Positions 1-13,929 of a stretch of 64,000 nt of DNA are shown here, piece after piece (the first letter of the stretch is position 1; every line of letters starts with the position of its first letter). The stretch is from positions 124,001 to 188,000 of the forward strand of contig CAJQUW010005773.1 of the NCBI GenBank assembly GCA_907163375.1. Reading direction: 5' to 3'. The position numbers and the translations under genes are program-made. This stretch comes from Prostheceraeus crozeri (Eukaryota; Platyhelminthes; Polycladida; Euryleptidae). Under the pieces are notes generated by a model. That model did not search any database. It worked only from the letters and a program-made list of their open reading frames with translations, and was not told the DNA's origin.

Positions 1-1412
1 AGGCCGAGACGGTGGCGAGTGAGGCTGAGGCGGTGGAGAGATGATGTGCACTTCACATTCATAGTCATGTCCGACAAGCCGGGAGCGTGTGTAATGCCAT
101 TTCGTATCATACATCATGGAGAAGAATTCCAGAGTGATATCTACGGTGAGGATATCACTGTGGAATTTGTGAAGTACTATTCTTTCTTCATCCTTCATGA
201 AGATGAGCCGTCGACTACGGCAAGAGATGCAGACAGTGGAGAGTGAGGCCGAGATGGTAACCAGCGAGGCCGAGACGGTGGAAAGAGAGGACTCGGAAAG
301 AGAGGAGATGATGTGCACTTCACTATCATAGTCATGTCCGAGAAGCCGAGAGCGTGTGTGATGCCATTTGGCATCATACACCGTGGAGAAGAATTCAAGT
401 GATATCTACGATGTGGATATCACTGGAATTTGTGAAGTATTATACTTACTTCACCCTTCATGAAGATGAGCCGTCGTCTACAGCAAGAGATCCAGACTGT
501 GGAGAGTGAGGCCGAGATGGTAACCAGCGAGGCCGAGACGGTGGAAAGAGAGGACTCGGAAAGAGAGGAGCTGATGTGCACTTCGCTATCATAGTCATGT
601 CCGAGAAGCCGAAAGCGTGTGTGATGCCATTTCGCATCATACACCGTGGAGAAGAATTCAAGTGATATCTACGGTGAGGATATCACTGTGTAATTTGTGA
701 AGTACTATTCTTTCTTCATTCTTCATGAAGATGAGCCGTCGACTACAGCAAGAGATCCAGACTGTGGAGAGTGAGGCCGAGATGGTGGAAAGAGAGGACT
801 CGGAAAGAGAGGAGATGATGTGCACTTTGCTAACATAGTCATGTCCGAGAAGCCGAAAGCGTGTGTGATGCCATTTCGCATCATACACCGTGGAGAAGAA
901 TTCCACAGTGATATCTACGGTGAGGATATCACTGTGTAATTTGTGAAGTATTATTCTTACTTCACCCTTCATGAAGATATGAGCCGTCGACTACGGCAAG
1001 AGATGCAGACAGTGGAGAGTGAGGCCGAGACGGTGGCGAGTGAGGCTGAGGCGGTGGAGAGATGATGTGCACTTCACATTCATAGTCATGTCCGACAAGC
1101 CGGGAGCGTGTGTAATGCCATTTCGTATCATACATGATGGAGAAGAATTCCAGAGTGATATCTACGGTGAGGATATCACTGTGGAATTTGTGAAGTACTA
1201 TTCTTTCTTCATTCTTCATGAAGATGAGCCGTCGACTACGGCAAGAGATCCAGACGGTGGGGAGTGTGGCCGAGATGGTAACCAGCGAGGCCGAGACGGT
1301 GGAAAGAGAGGACTCGGAAAGAGAGGAGATGATGTGCACTTCACTATCATAGTCATGTCCGAGAAGCCGAGAGCGTGTGTGATGCCATTTGGCATCATAC
1401 ACCGTGGAGAAG

Positions 1413-1455
1413 AATTCCACAGTGATATCTACGGTGAGGATATCACTGTGGAATT
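1413..1455. repeat. Representative 43-bp dyad of the satellite unit
   Basis: The left arm AATTCCACAGTGATATC (1,413-1,429) and right arm GATATCACTGTGGAATT (1,439-1,455) are perfect reverse complements of 17 bp, separated by TACGGTGAG. The same dyad, perfect or with one mismatch (CAGAG for CACAG, or TGTGTAATT for TGTGGAATT), is present in nearly every unit of the array. Confidence 0.9.
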
Positions 1456-3052
1456 TGTGAAGTATTATTCTTACTTCACCCTTCATCAAGATATGAGCCG
1501 TCGACTACGGCAAGAGACCGAGACGTGGAGAGTGAGCCGAGACGGTGACGAGCGAGGCCGAGATGGTGGAAAGAGAGGACTCGGAAAGAGGATATGATGT
1601 GCATTTCACCATCATAGTCATGTCCGAGAAGCCGAGAGCGTGTGTGATGCCATTTGGCATCATACACCGTGGAGAAGAATTCCACAGTGATATCTACGGT
1701 GAGGATATCACTGTGTAATTTGTGAAGTATTATTCTTACTTCACCCTTCATGAAGATATGAGCCGTCGACTACGGCAAGAGATGCAGACGGTGGAGAGTG
1801 AGGCCGAGACGGTGGCGAGTGAGGCTGAGGCGGTGGAGAGATGATGTGCACTTCACATTCATAGTCATGTCCGACAAGCCGGGAGCGTGTGTAATGCCAT
1901 TTCGTATCATACATCATGGAGAAGAATTCCAGAGTGATATCTACGGTGAGGATATCACTGTGGAATTTGTGAAGTACTATTCTTTCTTCATCCTTCATGA
2001 AGATGAGCCGTCGACTACGGCAAGAGATGCAGACAGTGGAGAGTGAGGCCGTGACGGTGGCGAGTGAGGCTGAGGCGGTGGAGAGATGATGTGCACTTCA
2101 CATTCATAGTCATGTCCGACAAGCCGGGAGCGTGTGTAATGCCATTTCGTATCATACATCATGGAGAAGAATTCCAGAGTGATATCTACGGTGAGGATAT
2201 CACTGTGGAATTTGTGAAGTACTATTCTTTCTTCATTCTTCATGAAGATGAGCCGTCGACTACGGCAAGAGATCCAGACGGTGGAGAGTGAGGCCGAGAT
2301 GGTAACCAGCGAGGCCGAGACGGTGGAAAGAGAGGAGATGATGTGCACTTCGCTATCATAGTCATGTCCGAGAAGCCGAGAGCGTGTGTGATGCCATTTG
2401 GCATCATACACCGTGGAGAAGAATTCCACAGTGATATCTACGGTGAGGATATCACTGTGTAATTTGTGAAGTATTATTCTTACTTCACCCTTCATGAAGA
2501 TATGAGCCGTCGACTACGGCAAGTGATACAGACGGTGGAGAGTGAGGCCGAGACGGTGGCGAGTGAGGCTGAGGCGGTGGAGAGATGATGTGCACTTCAC
2601 ATTCATAGTCATGTCCGACAAGCCGAGAGCGTGTGTGATGCCATTTGGCATCATACATCATGGAGAAGAATTCCAGAGTGATATCTACGGTGAGGATATC
2701 ACTGTGGAATTTGTGAAGTACTATTCTTTCTTCATCCTTCATGAAGATGAGCCGTCGACTACGGCAAGAGATCCAGACGGTGGAGAGTGTGGCCGAGATG
2801 GTAACCAGCGAGGCCGAGACGGTGGAAAGAGAGGACTCGGAAAGAGAGATGATGTGCACTTCACTATCATAGTCATGTCCGAGAAGCCGAGAGCGTGTGT
2901 GATTCCACTTGGCATCATACACCGTGGAGAAGAATTCCAGAGTGATATCTACGGTGAGGATATCACTGTGGAATTTGTGAAGTACTATTCTTACTTCACC
3001 CTTCATCAAGATATGAGCTGTCGACTACGGCAAGAGACCGAGACGGTGGAGA

Positions 3053-6000
3053 GTGAGGCCGAGACGGTGGCGACTGAGGCTGAGGCGGTGGAGAGATGAT
3101 GTGCACTTCACATTCATAGTCATGTCCGACAAGCCGGGAGCGTGTGTAATGCCATTTCGTATCATACATCATGGAGAAGAATTCCAGAGTGATATCTACG
3201 GTGAGGATATCACTGTGGAATTTGTGAAGTACTATTCTTTCTTCATCCTTCATGATGATGAGCCGTCGACTACGGCAAGAGATGCAGACAGTGGAGAGTG
3301 AGGCCGAGACGGTGGCGAGTGAGGCTGAGGCGGTGGAGAGATGATGTGCACTTCACATTCATAGTCATGTCCGACAAGCCGGGAGCGTGTGTAATGCCAT
3401 TTCGTATCATACATCATGGAGAAGAATTCCAGAGTGATATCTACGGTGAAGATATCACTGTGGAATTTGTGAAGTACTATTCTTTCTTCATCCTTCATGA
3501 AGATGAGCCGTCGACTACGGCAAGAGATGCAGACAGTGGAGAGTGAGGCCGAGACGGTGGCGAGTGAGGCTGAGGCGGTGGAGAGATGATGTGCACTTCA
3601 CATTCATAGTCATGTCCGACAAGCCGGGAGCGTGTGTAATGCCATTTCGTATCATACATCATGGAGAAGAATTCCAGAGTGATATCTACGGTGAGGATAT
3701 CACTGTGGAATTTGTGAAGTACTATTCTTTCTTCATTCTTCATGAAGATGAGCCGTCGACTACAGCAAGAGATCCAGACTGTGGAGAGTGAGGCCGAGAT
3801 GGTAACCAGCGAGGCCGAGATGGTGGAAAGAGAGGACTCGGAAAGAGAGGAGATGATGTGCACTTTGCTATCATAGTCATGTCCGAGAAGCCGAAAGCGT
3901 GTGTGATGCCATTTCGCATCATACACCGTGGAGAAGAATTCCACAGTGATATCTACGGTGAGGATATCACTGTGTAATTTGTGAAGTATTATTCTTACTT
4001 CACCCTTCATGAAGATATGAGCCGTCGACTAACGGCAAGAGATGCAGACGGTGGAGAGTGAGGCCGAGACGGTGGCGAGTGAGGCTGAGGCGGTGGAGAG
4101 ATGATGTGCACTTCACATTCATAGTCATGTCCGACAAGCCGGGAGCGTGTGTAATGCCATTTCGTATCATACATCATGGAGAAGAATTCCAGAGTGATAT
4201 CTACGTTGAGGATATCACTGTGGAATTTGTGAAGTACTATTCTTTCTTCATTCTTCATGAAGATGAGCCGTCGACTACGGCAAGAGATCCAGACGGTGGA
4301 GAGTGTGGCCGAGACGGTGGAAAGAGAGGACTCGGAAAGAGAGGAGATGATGTGCACTTCACTATCATAGTCATGTCCGAGAAGCCGAGAGCGTGTGTGA
4401 TGCCATTTGGCATCATACACCGTGGAGAAGAATTCCACAGTGATATCTACGGTGAGGATATCACTGTGTAATTTGTGAAGTATTATTCTTACTTCACCCT
4501 TCATCAAGATATGAGCCGTCGACTACGGCAAGAGATCCAGACGGTGGAGAGTGAGGCCGAGATGGTAACCAGCGAGGCCGAGACGGTGGAAAGAGAGGAG
4601 ATGATGTGCACTTCGCTATCATAGTCATGTCGGAGAAGCCGAGAGCGTGTGTGATGCCATTTGGCATCATACATCATGGAGAAGAATTCCACAGTGATAT
4701 CTACGGTGAGGATATCACTGTGTAATTTGTGAAGTATTATTCTTACTTCACCCTTCATGAAGATATGAGCCGTCGACTACGGCAAGAGACCGAGACGGTG
4801 GAGAGTGTGGCCGAGATGGTAACCAGCGAGGCCGAGACGGTGGAAAGAGAGGACTCGGAAAGAGAGGAGATGATGTGCACTTCACTATCATAGTCATGTC
4901 CGAGAAGCCGAGAGCGTGTGTGATTCCACTTGGCATCATACACCGTGGAGAAGAATTCCACAGTGATATCTACGGTGAGGATATCACTGTGGAATTTGTG
5001 AAGTACTATTCTTACTTCACCCTTCATCAAGATATGAGCCGTCGACTACGGCAAGAGACCGAGACGGTGGAGAGTGAGGCCGAGACGGTGACGAGCGAGG
5101 CCGAGATGGTGGAAAGAGAGGACTCGGAATGAGGATATGATGTGCATTTCACCATCATAGTCATGTCCGAGAAGCCGAGAGCGTGTGTGATGCCATTTGG
5201 CATCATACACCGTGGAGAAGAATTCCACAGTGATATCTACGGTGAGGATATCACTGTGTAATTTGTGAAGTAGTTTTCTTACTTCACCCTTCATGAAGAT
5301 ATGAGCCGTCGACTACGGCAAGAGATGCAGACGGTGGAGAGTGAGGCCGAGACGGTGGCGAGTGAGGCTGAGGCGGTGGAGAGATGATGTGCACTTCTCA
5401 TTCATAGTCATGTCCGACAAGCCGGGAGCGTGTGTAATGCCATTTCGTATCATACATCATGGAGAAGAATTCCAGAGTGATATCTACGGTGAGGATATCA
5501 CTGTGGAATTTGTGAAGTACTATTCTTTCTTCATCCTTCATGAAGATGAGCCGTCGACTACGGCAAGAGATGCAGACGGTGGAGAGTGAGGCCGAGACGG
5601 TGGCGAGTGAGGCTGAGGCGGTGGAGAGATGATGTGCACTTCACATTCATAGTCATGTCCGACAAGCCGGGAGCGTGTGTAATGCCATTTCGCATCATAC
5701 ATCATGGAGAAGAATTCCACAGTGATATCTACGGTGAGGATATCACTGTGGAATTTGTGAAGTACTATTCTTTCTTCATCCTTCATGAAGATGAGCCGTC
5801 GACTACGGCAAGAGATGCAGACAGTGGAGAGTGAGGCCGAGACGGTGGCGAGTGAGGCTGAGGCGGTGGAGAGATGATGTGCACTTCACATTCATAGTCA
5901 TGTCCGACAAGCCGGGAGCGTGTGTAATGCCATTTCGTATCATACATCATGGAGAAGAATTCCAGAGTGATATCTACGGTGAGGATATCACTGTGGAATT

Positions 6001-9000
6001 TGTGAAGTACTATTCTTTCTTCATTCTTCATGAAGATGAGCCGTCGACTACAGCAAGAGATCCAGACTGTGGAGAGTGAGGCCGAGATGGTGGAAAGAGA
6101 GGACTCGGAAAGAGAGGAGATGATGTGCACTTTGCTAACATAGTCATGTCCGAGAAGCCGAAAGCGTGTGTGATGCCATTTCGCATCATACACCGTGGAG
6201 AAGAATTCCACAGTGATATCTACGGTGAGGATATCACTGTGTAATTTGTGAAGTATTATTCTTACTTCACCCTTCATGAAGATATGAGCCGTCGACTACG
6301 GCAAGAGATGCAGACGGTGGAGAGTGAGGCCGAGACGGTGGCGAGTGAGGCTGAGGCGGTGGAGAGATGATGTGCACTTCACATTCATAGTCATGTCCGA
6401 CAAGCCGGGAGCGTGTGTAATGCCATTTCGTATCATACATCATGGAGAAGAATTCCAGAGTGATATCTACGGTGAGGATATCACTGTGGAATTTGTGAAG
6501 TACTATTCTTTCTTCATCCTTCATGAAGATGAGCCGTCGACTACGGCAAGAGATCCAGACGGTGGAGAGTGTGGCCGAGATGGTAACCAGCGAGGCCGAG
6601 ACGGTGGAAAGAGAGGAGATGATGTGCACTTCACTATCATAGTCATGTCCGAGAAGCCGAGAGCGTGTGTGATTCCACTTGGCATCATACACCGTGGAGA
6701 AGAATTCCACAGTGATATCTACGGTGAGGATATCACTGTGGAATTTGTGAAGTATTATTCTTACTTCATCCTTCATCAAGATATGAGCCGTCGACTACGG
6801 CAAGAGATCCAGACGGTGGAGAGTGAGGCCGAGATGGTAACCAGCGAGGCCGAGACGGTGGAAAGAGAGGAGATGATGTGCACTTCGCTATCATAGTCAT
6901 GTCGGAGAAGCCGAGAGCGTGTGTGATGCCATTTGGCATCATACATCATGGAGAAGAATTCCACAGTGATATCTACGGTGAGGATATCACTGTGTAATTT
7001 GTGAAGTATTATTCTTACTTCACCCTTCATGAAGATATGAGCCGTCGACTACGGCAAGAGACCGAGACGGTGGAGAGTGTGGCCGAGATGGTAACCAGCG
7101 AGGCCGAGACGGTGGAAAGAGAGGACTCGGAAAGAGAGGAGATGATGTGCACTTCACTATCATAGTCATGTCCGAGAAGCCGAGAGCGTGTGTGATTCCC
7201 ACTTGGCATCATACACCGTTGAGAAGAATTCCACAGTGATATCTACGGTGAGGATATCACTGTGGAATTTGTGAAGTACTATTCTTACTTCACCCTTCAT
7301 CAAGATATGAGCCGTCGACTACGGCAAGAGACCGAGACGGTGGAGAGTGAGGCCGAGACGGTGACGAGCGAGGCCGAGATGGTGGAAAGAGAGGACTCGG
7401 AATGAGGATATGATGTGCATTTCACCATCATAGTCATGTCCGAGAAGCCGAGAGCGTGTGTGATGCCATTTGGCATCATACACCGTGGAGAAGAATTCCA
7501 CAGTGATATCTACGGTGAGGATATCACTGTGTAATTTGTGAAGTAGTTTTCTTACTTCACCCTTCATGAAGATATGAGCCGTCGACTACGGCAAGAGATG
7601 CAGACGGTGGAGAGTGAGGCCGAGACGGTGGCGAGTGAGGCTGAGGCGGTGGAGAGATGATGTGCACTTCTCATTCATAGTCATGTCCGACAAGCCGGGA
7701 GCGTGTGTAATGCCATTTCGTATCATACATCATGGAGAAGAATTCCAGAGTGATATCTACGGTGAGGATATCACTGTGGAATTTGTGAAGTACTATTCTT
7801 TCTTCATCCTTCATGAAGATGAGCCGTCGACTACGGCAAGAGATGCAGACGGTGGAGAGTGAGGCCGAGACGGTGGCGAGTGAGGCTGAGGCGGTGGAGA
7901 GATGATGTGCACTTCACATTCATAGTCATGTCCGACAAGCCGGGAGCGTGTGTAATGCCATTTCGCATCATACATCATGGAGAAGAATTCCACAGTGATA
8001 TCTACGGTGAGGATATCACTGTGGAATTTGTGAAGTACTATTCTTTCTTTCATCCTTCATGAAGATGAGCCGTCGACTACGGCAAGAGATGCAGACAGTG
8101 GAGAGTGAGGCCCGAGACGGTGGCGAGTGAGGCTGAGGCGGTGGAGAGATGATGTGCACTTCACATTCATAGTCATGTCCGACAAGCCGGGAGCGTGTGT
8201 AATGCCATTTCGTATCATACATCATGGAGAAGAATTCCAGAGTGATATCTACGGTGAGGATATCACTGTGGAATTTGTGAAGTACTATTCTTTCTTCATT
8301 CTTCATGAAGATGAGCCGTCGACTACAGCAAGAGATCCAGACTGTGGAGAGTGAGGCCGAGATGGTGGAAAGAGAGGACTCGGAAAGAGAGGAGATGATG
8401 TGCACTTTGCTAACATAGTCATGTCCGAGAAGCCGAAAGCGTGTGTGATGCCATTTCGCATCATACACCGTGGAGAAGAATTCCACAGTGATATCTACGG
8501 TGAGGATATCACTGTGTAATTTGTGAAGTATTATTCTTACTTCACCCTTCATGAAGATATGAGCCGTCGACTACGGCAAGAGATGCAGACGGTGGAGAGT
8601 GAGGCCGAGACGGTGGCGAGTGAGGCTGAGGCGGTGGAGAGATGATGTGCACTTCACATTCATAGTCATGTCCGACAAGCCGGGAGCGTGTGTAATGCCA
8701 TTTCGTATCATACATCATGAGAAGAATTCCAGAGTGATATCTACGGTGAGGATATCACTGTGGAATTTGTGAAGTACTATTCTTTCTTCATCCTTCATGA
8801 AGATGAGCCGTCGACTACGGCAAGAGATCCAGACGGTGGAGAGTGTGGCCGAGATGGTAACCAGCGAGGCCGAGACGGTGGAAAGAGAGGAGATGATGTG
8901 CACTTCACTATCATAGTCATGTCCGAGAAGCCGAGAGCGTGTGTGATGCCATTTGGCATCATACACCGTGGAGAAGAATTCCACAGTGATATCTACGGTG

Positions 9001-12000
9001 AGGATATCACTGTGGAATTTGTGAAGTACTATTCTTACTTCACCCTTCATCAAGATATGAGCCGTCGACTACGGCAAGAGATGCAGACAGTGGAGAGTGA
9101 GGCCGAGATGGTAACCAGCGAGGCCGAGACGGTGGAAAGAGAGGACTCGGAAAGAGAGGAGATGATGTGCACTTCGCTATCATAGTCATGTCCGAGAAGC
9201 CGAGAGCGTGTGTGATGCCATTTGGCATCATACACCGTGGAGAAGAATTCCACAGTGATATCTACGGTGAGGATATCACTGTGGAATTTGTGAAGTACTA
9301 TTCTTACTTCACCCTTCATCAAGATATGAGCCGTCGACTACGGCAAGAGATCCAGACGGTGGAGAGTGTGGCCGAGATGGTAACCAGCGAGGCCGAGACG
9401 GTGGAAAGAGAGGACTCGGAAAGAGAGGAGATGATGTGCACTTCACTATCATAGTCATGTCCGAGAAGCCGAGAGCGTGTGTGATTCCACTTGGCATCAT
9501 ACACCGTGGAGAAGAATTCCACAGTGATATCTACGGTGAGGATATCACTGTGGAATTTGTGAAGTACTATTCTTACTTCACCCTTCATCAAGATATGAGC
9601 CGTCGACTACGGCAAGAGACCGAGACGGTGGAGAGTGAGGCCGAGACGGTGACGAGCGAGGCCGAGATGGTGGAAAGAGAGGACTCGGAATGAGGATATG
9701 ATGTGCATTTCACCATCATAGTCATGTCCGAGAAGCCGAGAGCGTGTGTGATGCCATTTGGCATCATACACCGTGGAGAAGAATTCCAGAGTGATATCTA
9801 CGGTGAGGATATCACTGTGTAATTTGTGAAGTATTATTCTTACTTCACCCTTCATCAAGATATGAGCCGTCGACTACGGCAAGAGATGCAGACGGTGGAG
9901 AGTGAGGCCGAGACGGTGGCGAGTGAGGCTGAGGCGGTGGAGAGATGATGTGCACTTCACATTCATAGTCATGTCCGACAAGCCGGGAGCGTGTGTAATG
10001 CCATTTCGTATCATACATCATGGAGAAGAATTCCAGAGTGATATCTACGGTGAGGATATCACTGTGGAATTTGTGAAGTACTATTCTTTCTTCATCCTTC
10101 ATGAAGATGAGCCGTCGACTACGGCAAGAGATGCAGACGGTGGAGAGTGAGGCCGAGACGGTGGCGAGTGAGGCTGAGGCGGTGGAGAGATGATGTGCAC
10201 TTCACATTCATAGTCATGTCCGACAAGCCGGGAGCGTGTGTAATGCCATTTCGTATCATACATCATGGAGAAGAATTCCAGAGTGATATCTACGGTGAGG
10301 ATATCACTGTGGAATTTGTGAAGTACTATTCTTTCTTCATCCTTCATGAAGATGAGCCGTCGACTACGGCAAGAGATGCAGACAGTGGAGAGTGAGGCCG
10401 AGACGGTGGCGAGTGAGGCTGAGGCGGTGGAGAGATGATGTGCACTTCACATTCATAGTCATGTCCGACAAGCCGGGAGCGTGTGTAATGCCATTTCGTA
10501 TCATACATCATGGAGAAGAATTCCAGAGTGATATCTACGGTGAGGATATCACTGTGGAATTTGTGAAGTACTATTCTTTCTTCATTCTTCATGAAGATGA
10601 GCCGTCGACTACAGCAAGAGATCCAGACTGTGGAGAGTGAGGCCGAGATGGTGGAAAGAGAGGACTCGGAAAGAGAGGAGATGATGTGCACTTTGCTAAC
10701 ATAGTCATGTCCGAGAAGCCGAAAGCGTGTGTGATGCCATTTCGCATCATACACCGTGGAGAAGAATTCCACAGTGATATCTACGGTGAGGATATCACTG
10801 TGTAATTTGTGAAGTATTATTCTTACTTCACCCTTCATGAAGATATGAGCCGTCGACTACGGCAAGAGACCGAGACTGTGGAGAGTGAGGCCGAGACGGT
10901 GGCGAGTGAGGCTGAGGCGGTGGAGAGATGATGTGCACTTCACATTCATAGTCATGTCCGACAAGCCGGGAGCGTGTGTAATGCCATTTCGTATCATACA
11001 TCATGGAGAAGAATTCCAGAGTGATATCTACGGTGAGGATATCACTGTGGAATTTGTGAAGTACTATTCTTTCTTCATCCTTCATGAAGATGAGCCGTCG
11101 ACTACGGCAAGAGATCCAGACGGTGGAGAGTGTGGCCGAGATGGTAACCAGCGAGGCCGAGACGGTGGAAAGAGAGGAGATGATGTGCACTTCACTATCA
11201 TAGTCATGTCCGAGAAGCCGAGAGCGTGTGTGATTCCACTTGGCATCATACACCGTGGAGAAGAATTCCACAGTGATATCTACGGTGAGGATATCACTGT
11301 GGAATTTGTGAAGTACTATTCTTACTTCACCCTTCATGAAGATGAGCCGTCGACTACGGCAAGAGATCCAGACGGTGGAGAGTGTGGCCGAGATGGTAAC
11401 CAGCGAGGCCGAGACGGTGGAAAGAGAGGACTCGGAAAGAGAGGAGATGATGTGCACTTCACTATCATAGTCATGTCCGAGAAGCCGAGAGCGTGTGTGA
11501 TTCCACTTGGCATCATACACCGTGGAGAAGAATTCCACAGTGATATCTACGGTGAGGATATCACTGTGGAATTTGTGAAGTACTATTCTTACTTCACCCT
11601 TCATCAAGATATGAGCCGTCGACTACGGCAAGAGACCGAGACGGTGGAGAGTGAGGCCGAGACGGTGACGAGCGAGGCCGAGATGGTGGAAAGAGAGGAC
11701 TCGGAATGAGGATATGATGTGCATTTCACCATCATAGTCATGTCCGAGAAGCCGAGAGCGTGTGTGATGCCATTTGGCATCATACACCGTGGAGAAGAAT
11801 TCCAGAGTGATATCTACGGTGAGGATATCACTGTGTAATTTGTGAAGTACTATTCTTACTTCACCCTTCATGAAGATGAGCCGTCGACTACGGCAAGAGA
11901 TGCAGACGGTGGAGAGTGAGGCCGAGACGGTGGCGAGTGAGGCTGAGGCGGTGGAGAGATGATGTGCACTTCACATTCATAGTCATGTCCGACAAGCCGG

Positions 12001-13929
12001 GAGCGTGTGTAATGCCATTTCGTATCATACATCATGGAGAAGAATTCCAGAGTGATATCTACGGTGAGGATATCACTGTGGAATTTGTGAAGTACTATTC
12101 TTTCTTCATCCTTCATGAAGATGAGCCGTCGACTACGGCAAGAGATGCAGACGGTGGAGAGTGAGGCCGAGACGGTGGCGAGTGAGGCTGAGGCGGTGGA
12201 GAGATGATGTGCACTTCACATTCATAGTCATGTCCGACAAGCCGGGAGCGTGTGTAATGCCATTTCGTATCATACATCATGGAGAAGAATTCCAGAGTGA
12301 TATCTACGGTGAGGATATCACTGTGGAATTTGTGAAGTACTATTCTTTCTTCATCCTTCATGAAGATGAGCCGTCGACTACGGCAAGAGATGCAGACAGT
12401 GGAGAGTGAGGCCGAGACGGTGGCGAGTGAGGCTGAGGCGGTGGAGAGATGATGTGCACTTCACATTCATAGTCATGTCCGACAAGCCGGAGCGTGTGTA
12501 ATGCCATTTCGTATCATACATCATGGAGAAGAATTCCAGAGTGATATCTACGGTGAGGATATCACTGTGGAATTTGTGAAGTACTATTCTTTCTTCATTC
12601 TTCATGAAGATGAGCCGTCGACTACAGCAAGAGATCCAGACTGTGGAGAGTGAGGCCGAGATGGTGGAAAGAGAGGACTCGGAAAGAGAGGAGATGATGT
12701 GCACTTTGCTAACATAGTCATGTCCGAGAAGCCGAAAGCGTGTGTGATGCCATTTCGCATCATACACCGTGGAGAAGAATTCCACAGTGATATCTACGGT
12801 GAGGATATCACTGTGTAATTTGTGAAGTATTATTCTTACTTCACCCTTCATGAAGATATGAGCCGTCGACTACGGCAAGAGATGCAGACGGTGGAGAGTG
12901 AGGCCGAGACGGTGGCGAGTGAGGCTGAGGCGGTGGAGAGATGATGTGCACTTCACATTCATAGTCATGTCCGACAAGCCGGGAGCGTGTGTAATGCCAT
13001 TTCGTATCATACATCATGGAGAAGAATTCCAGAGTGATATCTACGGTGAGGATATCACTGTGGAATTTGTGAAGTACTATTCTTTCTTCATCCTTCATGA
13101 AGATGAGCCGTCGACTACGGCAAGAGATCCAGACGGTGGAGAGTGTGGCCGAGATGGTAACCAGCGAGGCCGAGACGGTGGAAAGAGAGGAGATGATGTG
13201 CACTTCACATTCATAGTCATGTCCGAGAAGCCGAGAGCGTGTGTGATTCCACTTGGCATCATACACCGTGGAGAAGAATTCCACAGTGATATCTACGGTG
13301 AGGATATCACTGTGGAATTTGTGAAGTATTATTCTTACTTCACCCTTCATGAAGATGAGCCGTCGAATACGGCAAGAGATCCAGACGGTGGAGAGTGGGG
13401 CCGAGATGGTAACCAGCGAGGCCGAGACGGTGGAAAGAGAGGACTCGGAAAGAGAGGAGATGCAGTGCACTTCACTATCATAGTCATGTCCGAGAAGCCG
13501 AGAGCGTGTGTGATGCCATTTGGCATCATACACCGTGGAGAAGAATTCCAGAGTGATATCTACGGTGAGGATATCACTGTGGAATTTGTGAAGTATTATT
13601 CTTACTTCACCCTTCATCAAGATATGAGCCGTCGACTACGGCAAGAGATGGAGACGGCGGAAAGTGAGGCCGAGACGGTGGCAAGTGAGGCCGAGATGGT
13701 GACGAGCGAGGCCGAGACGGTGGAAAGACACGACTCGGAAAGAGAGGAGATGATGTGCATTTCACTATCATAGTCATGTCCGAGAAGCCGAGAGCGTGTG
13801 TGATGCCATTTCGCATCATACACCGTGGAGAAGAATTCCACAGTGATATCTACGGTGAGGATATCACTGGAAATTGTGAAGTATTATACTTACTTCACCC
13901 TTCATGAAGATATGAGCCGTCGACTACGG
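3053..13929. repeat. Higher-order repeat structure within the satellite
   Basis: Blocks of several units recur in the same order. Equivalent units start at about 3,053, 5,341, 7,614, 9,902 and 11,916, giving periods of 2,288, 2,273, 2,288 and 2,014 bp. A variant unit with AACATAGTCATG and GCCGAAAGCG recurs near 6,130, 8,411, 10,697 and 12,714, confirming the register. The last block is shorter, consistent with loss of about one unit. This pattern indicates unequal exchange or segmental amplification of multi-unit blocks. Confidence 0.85.
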
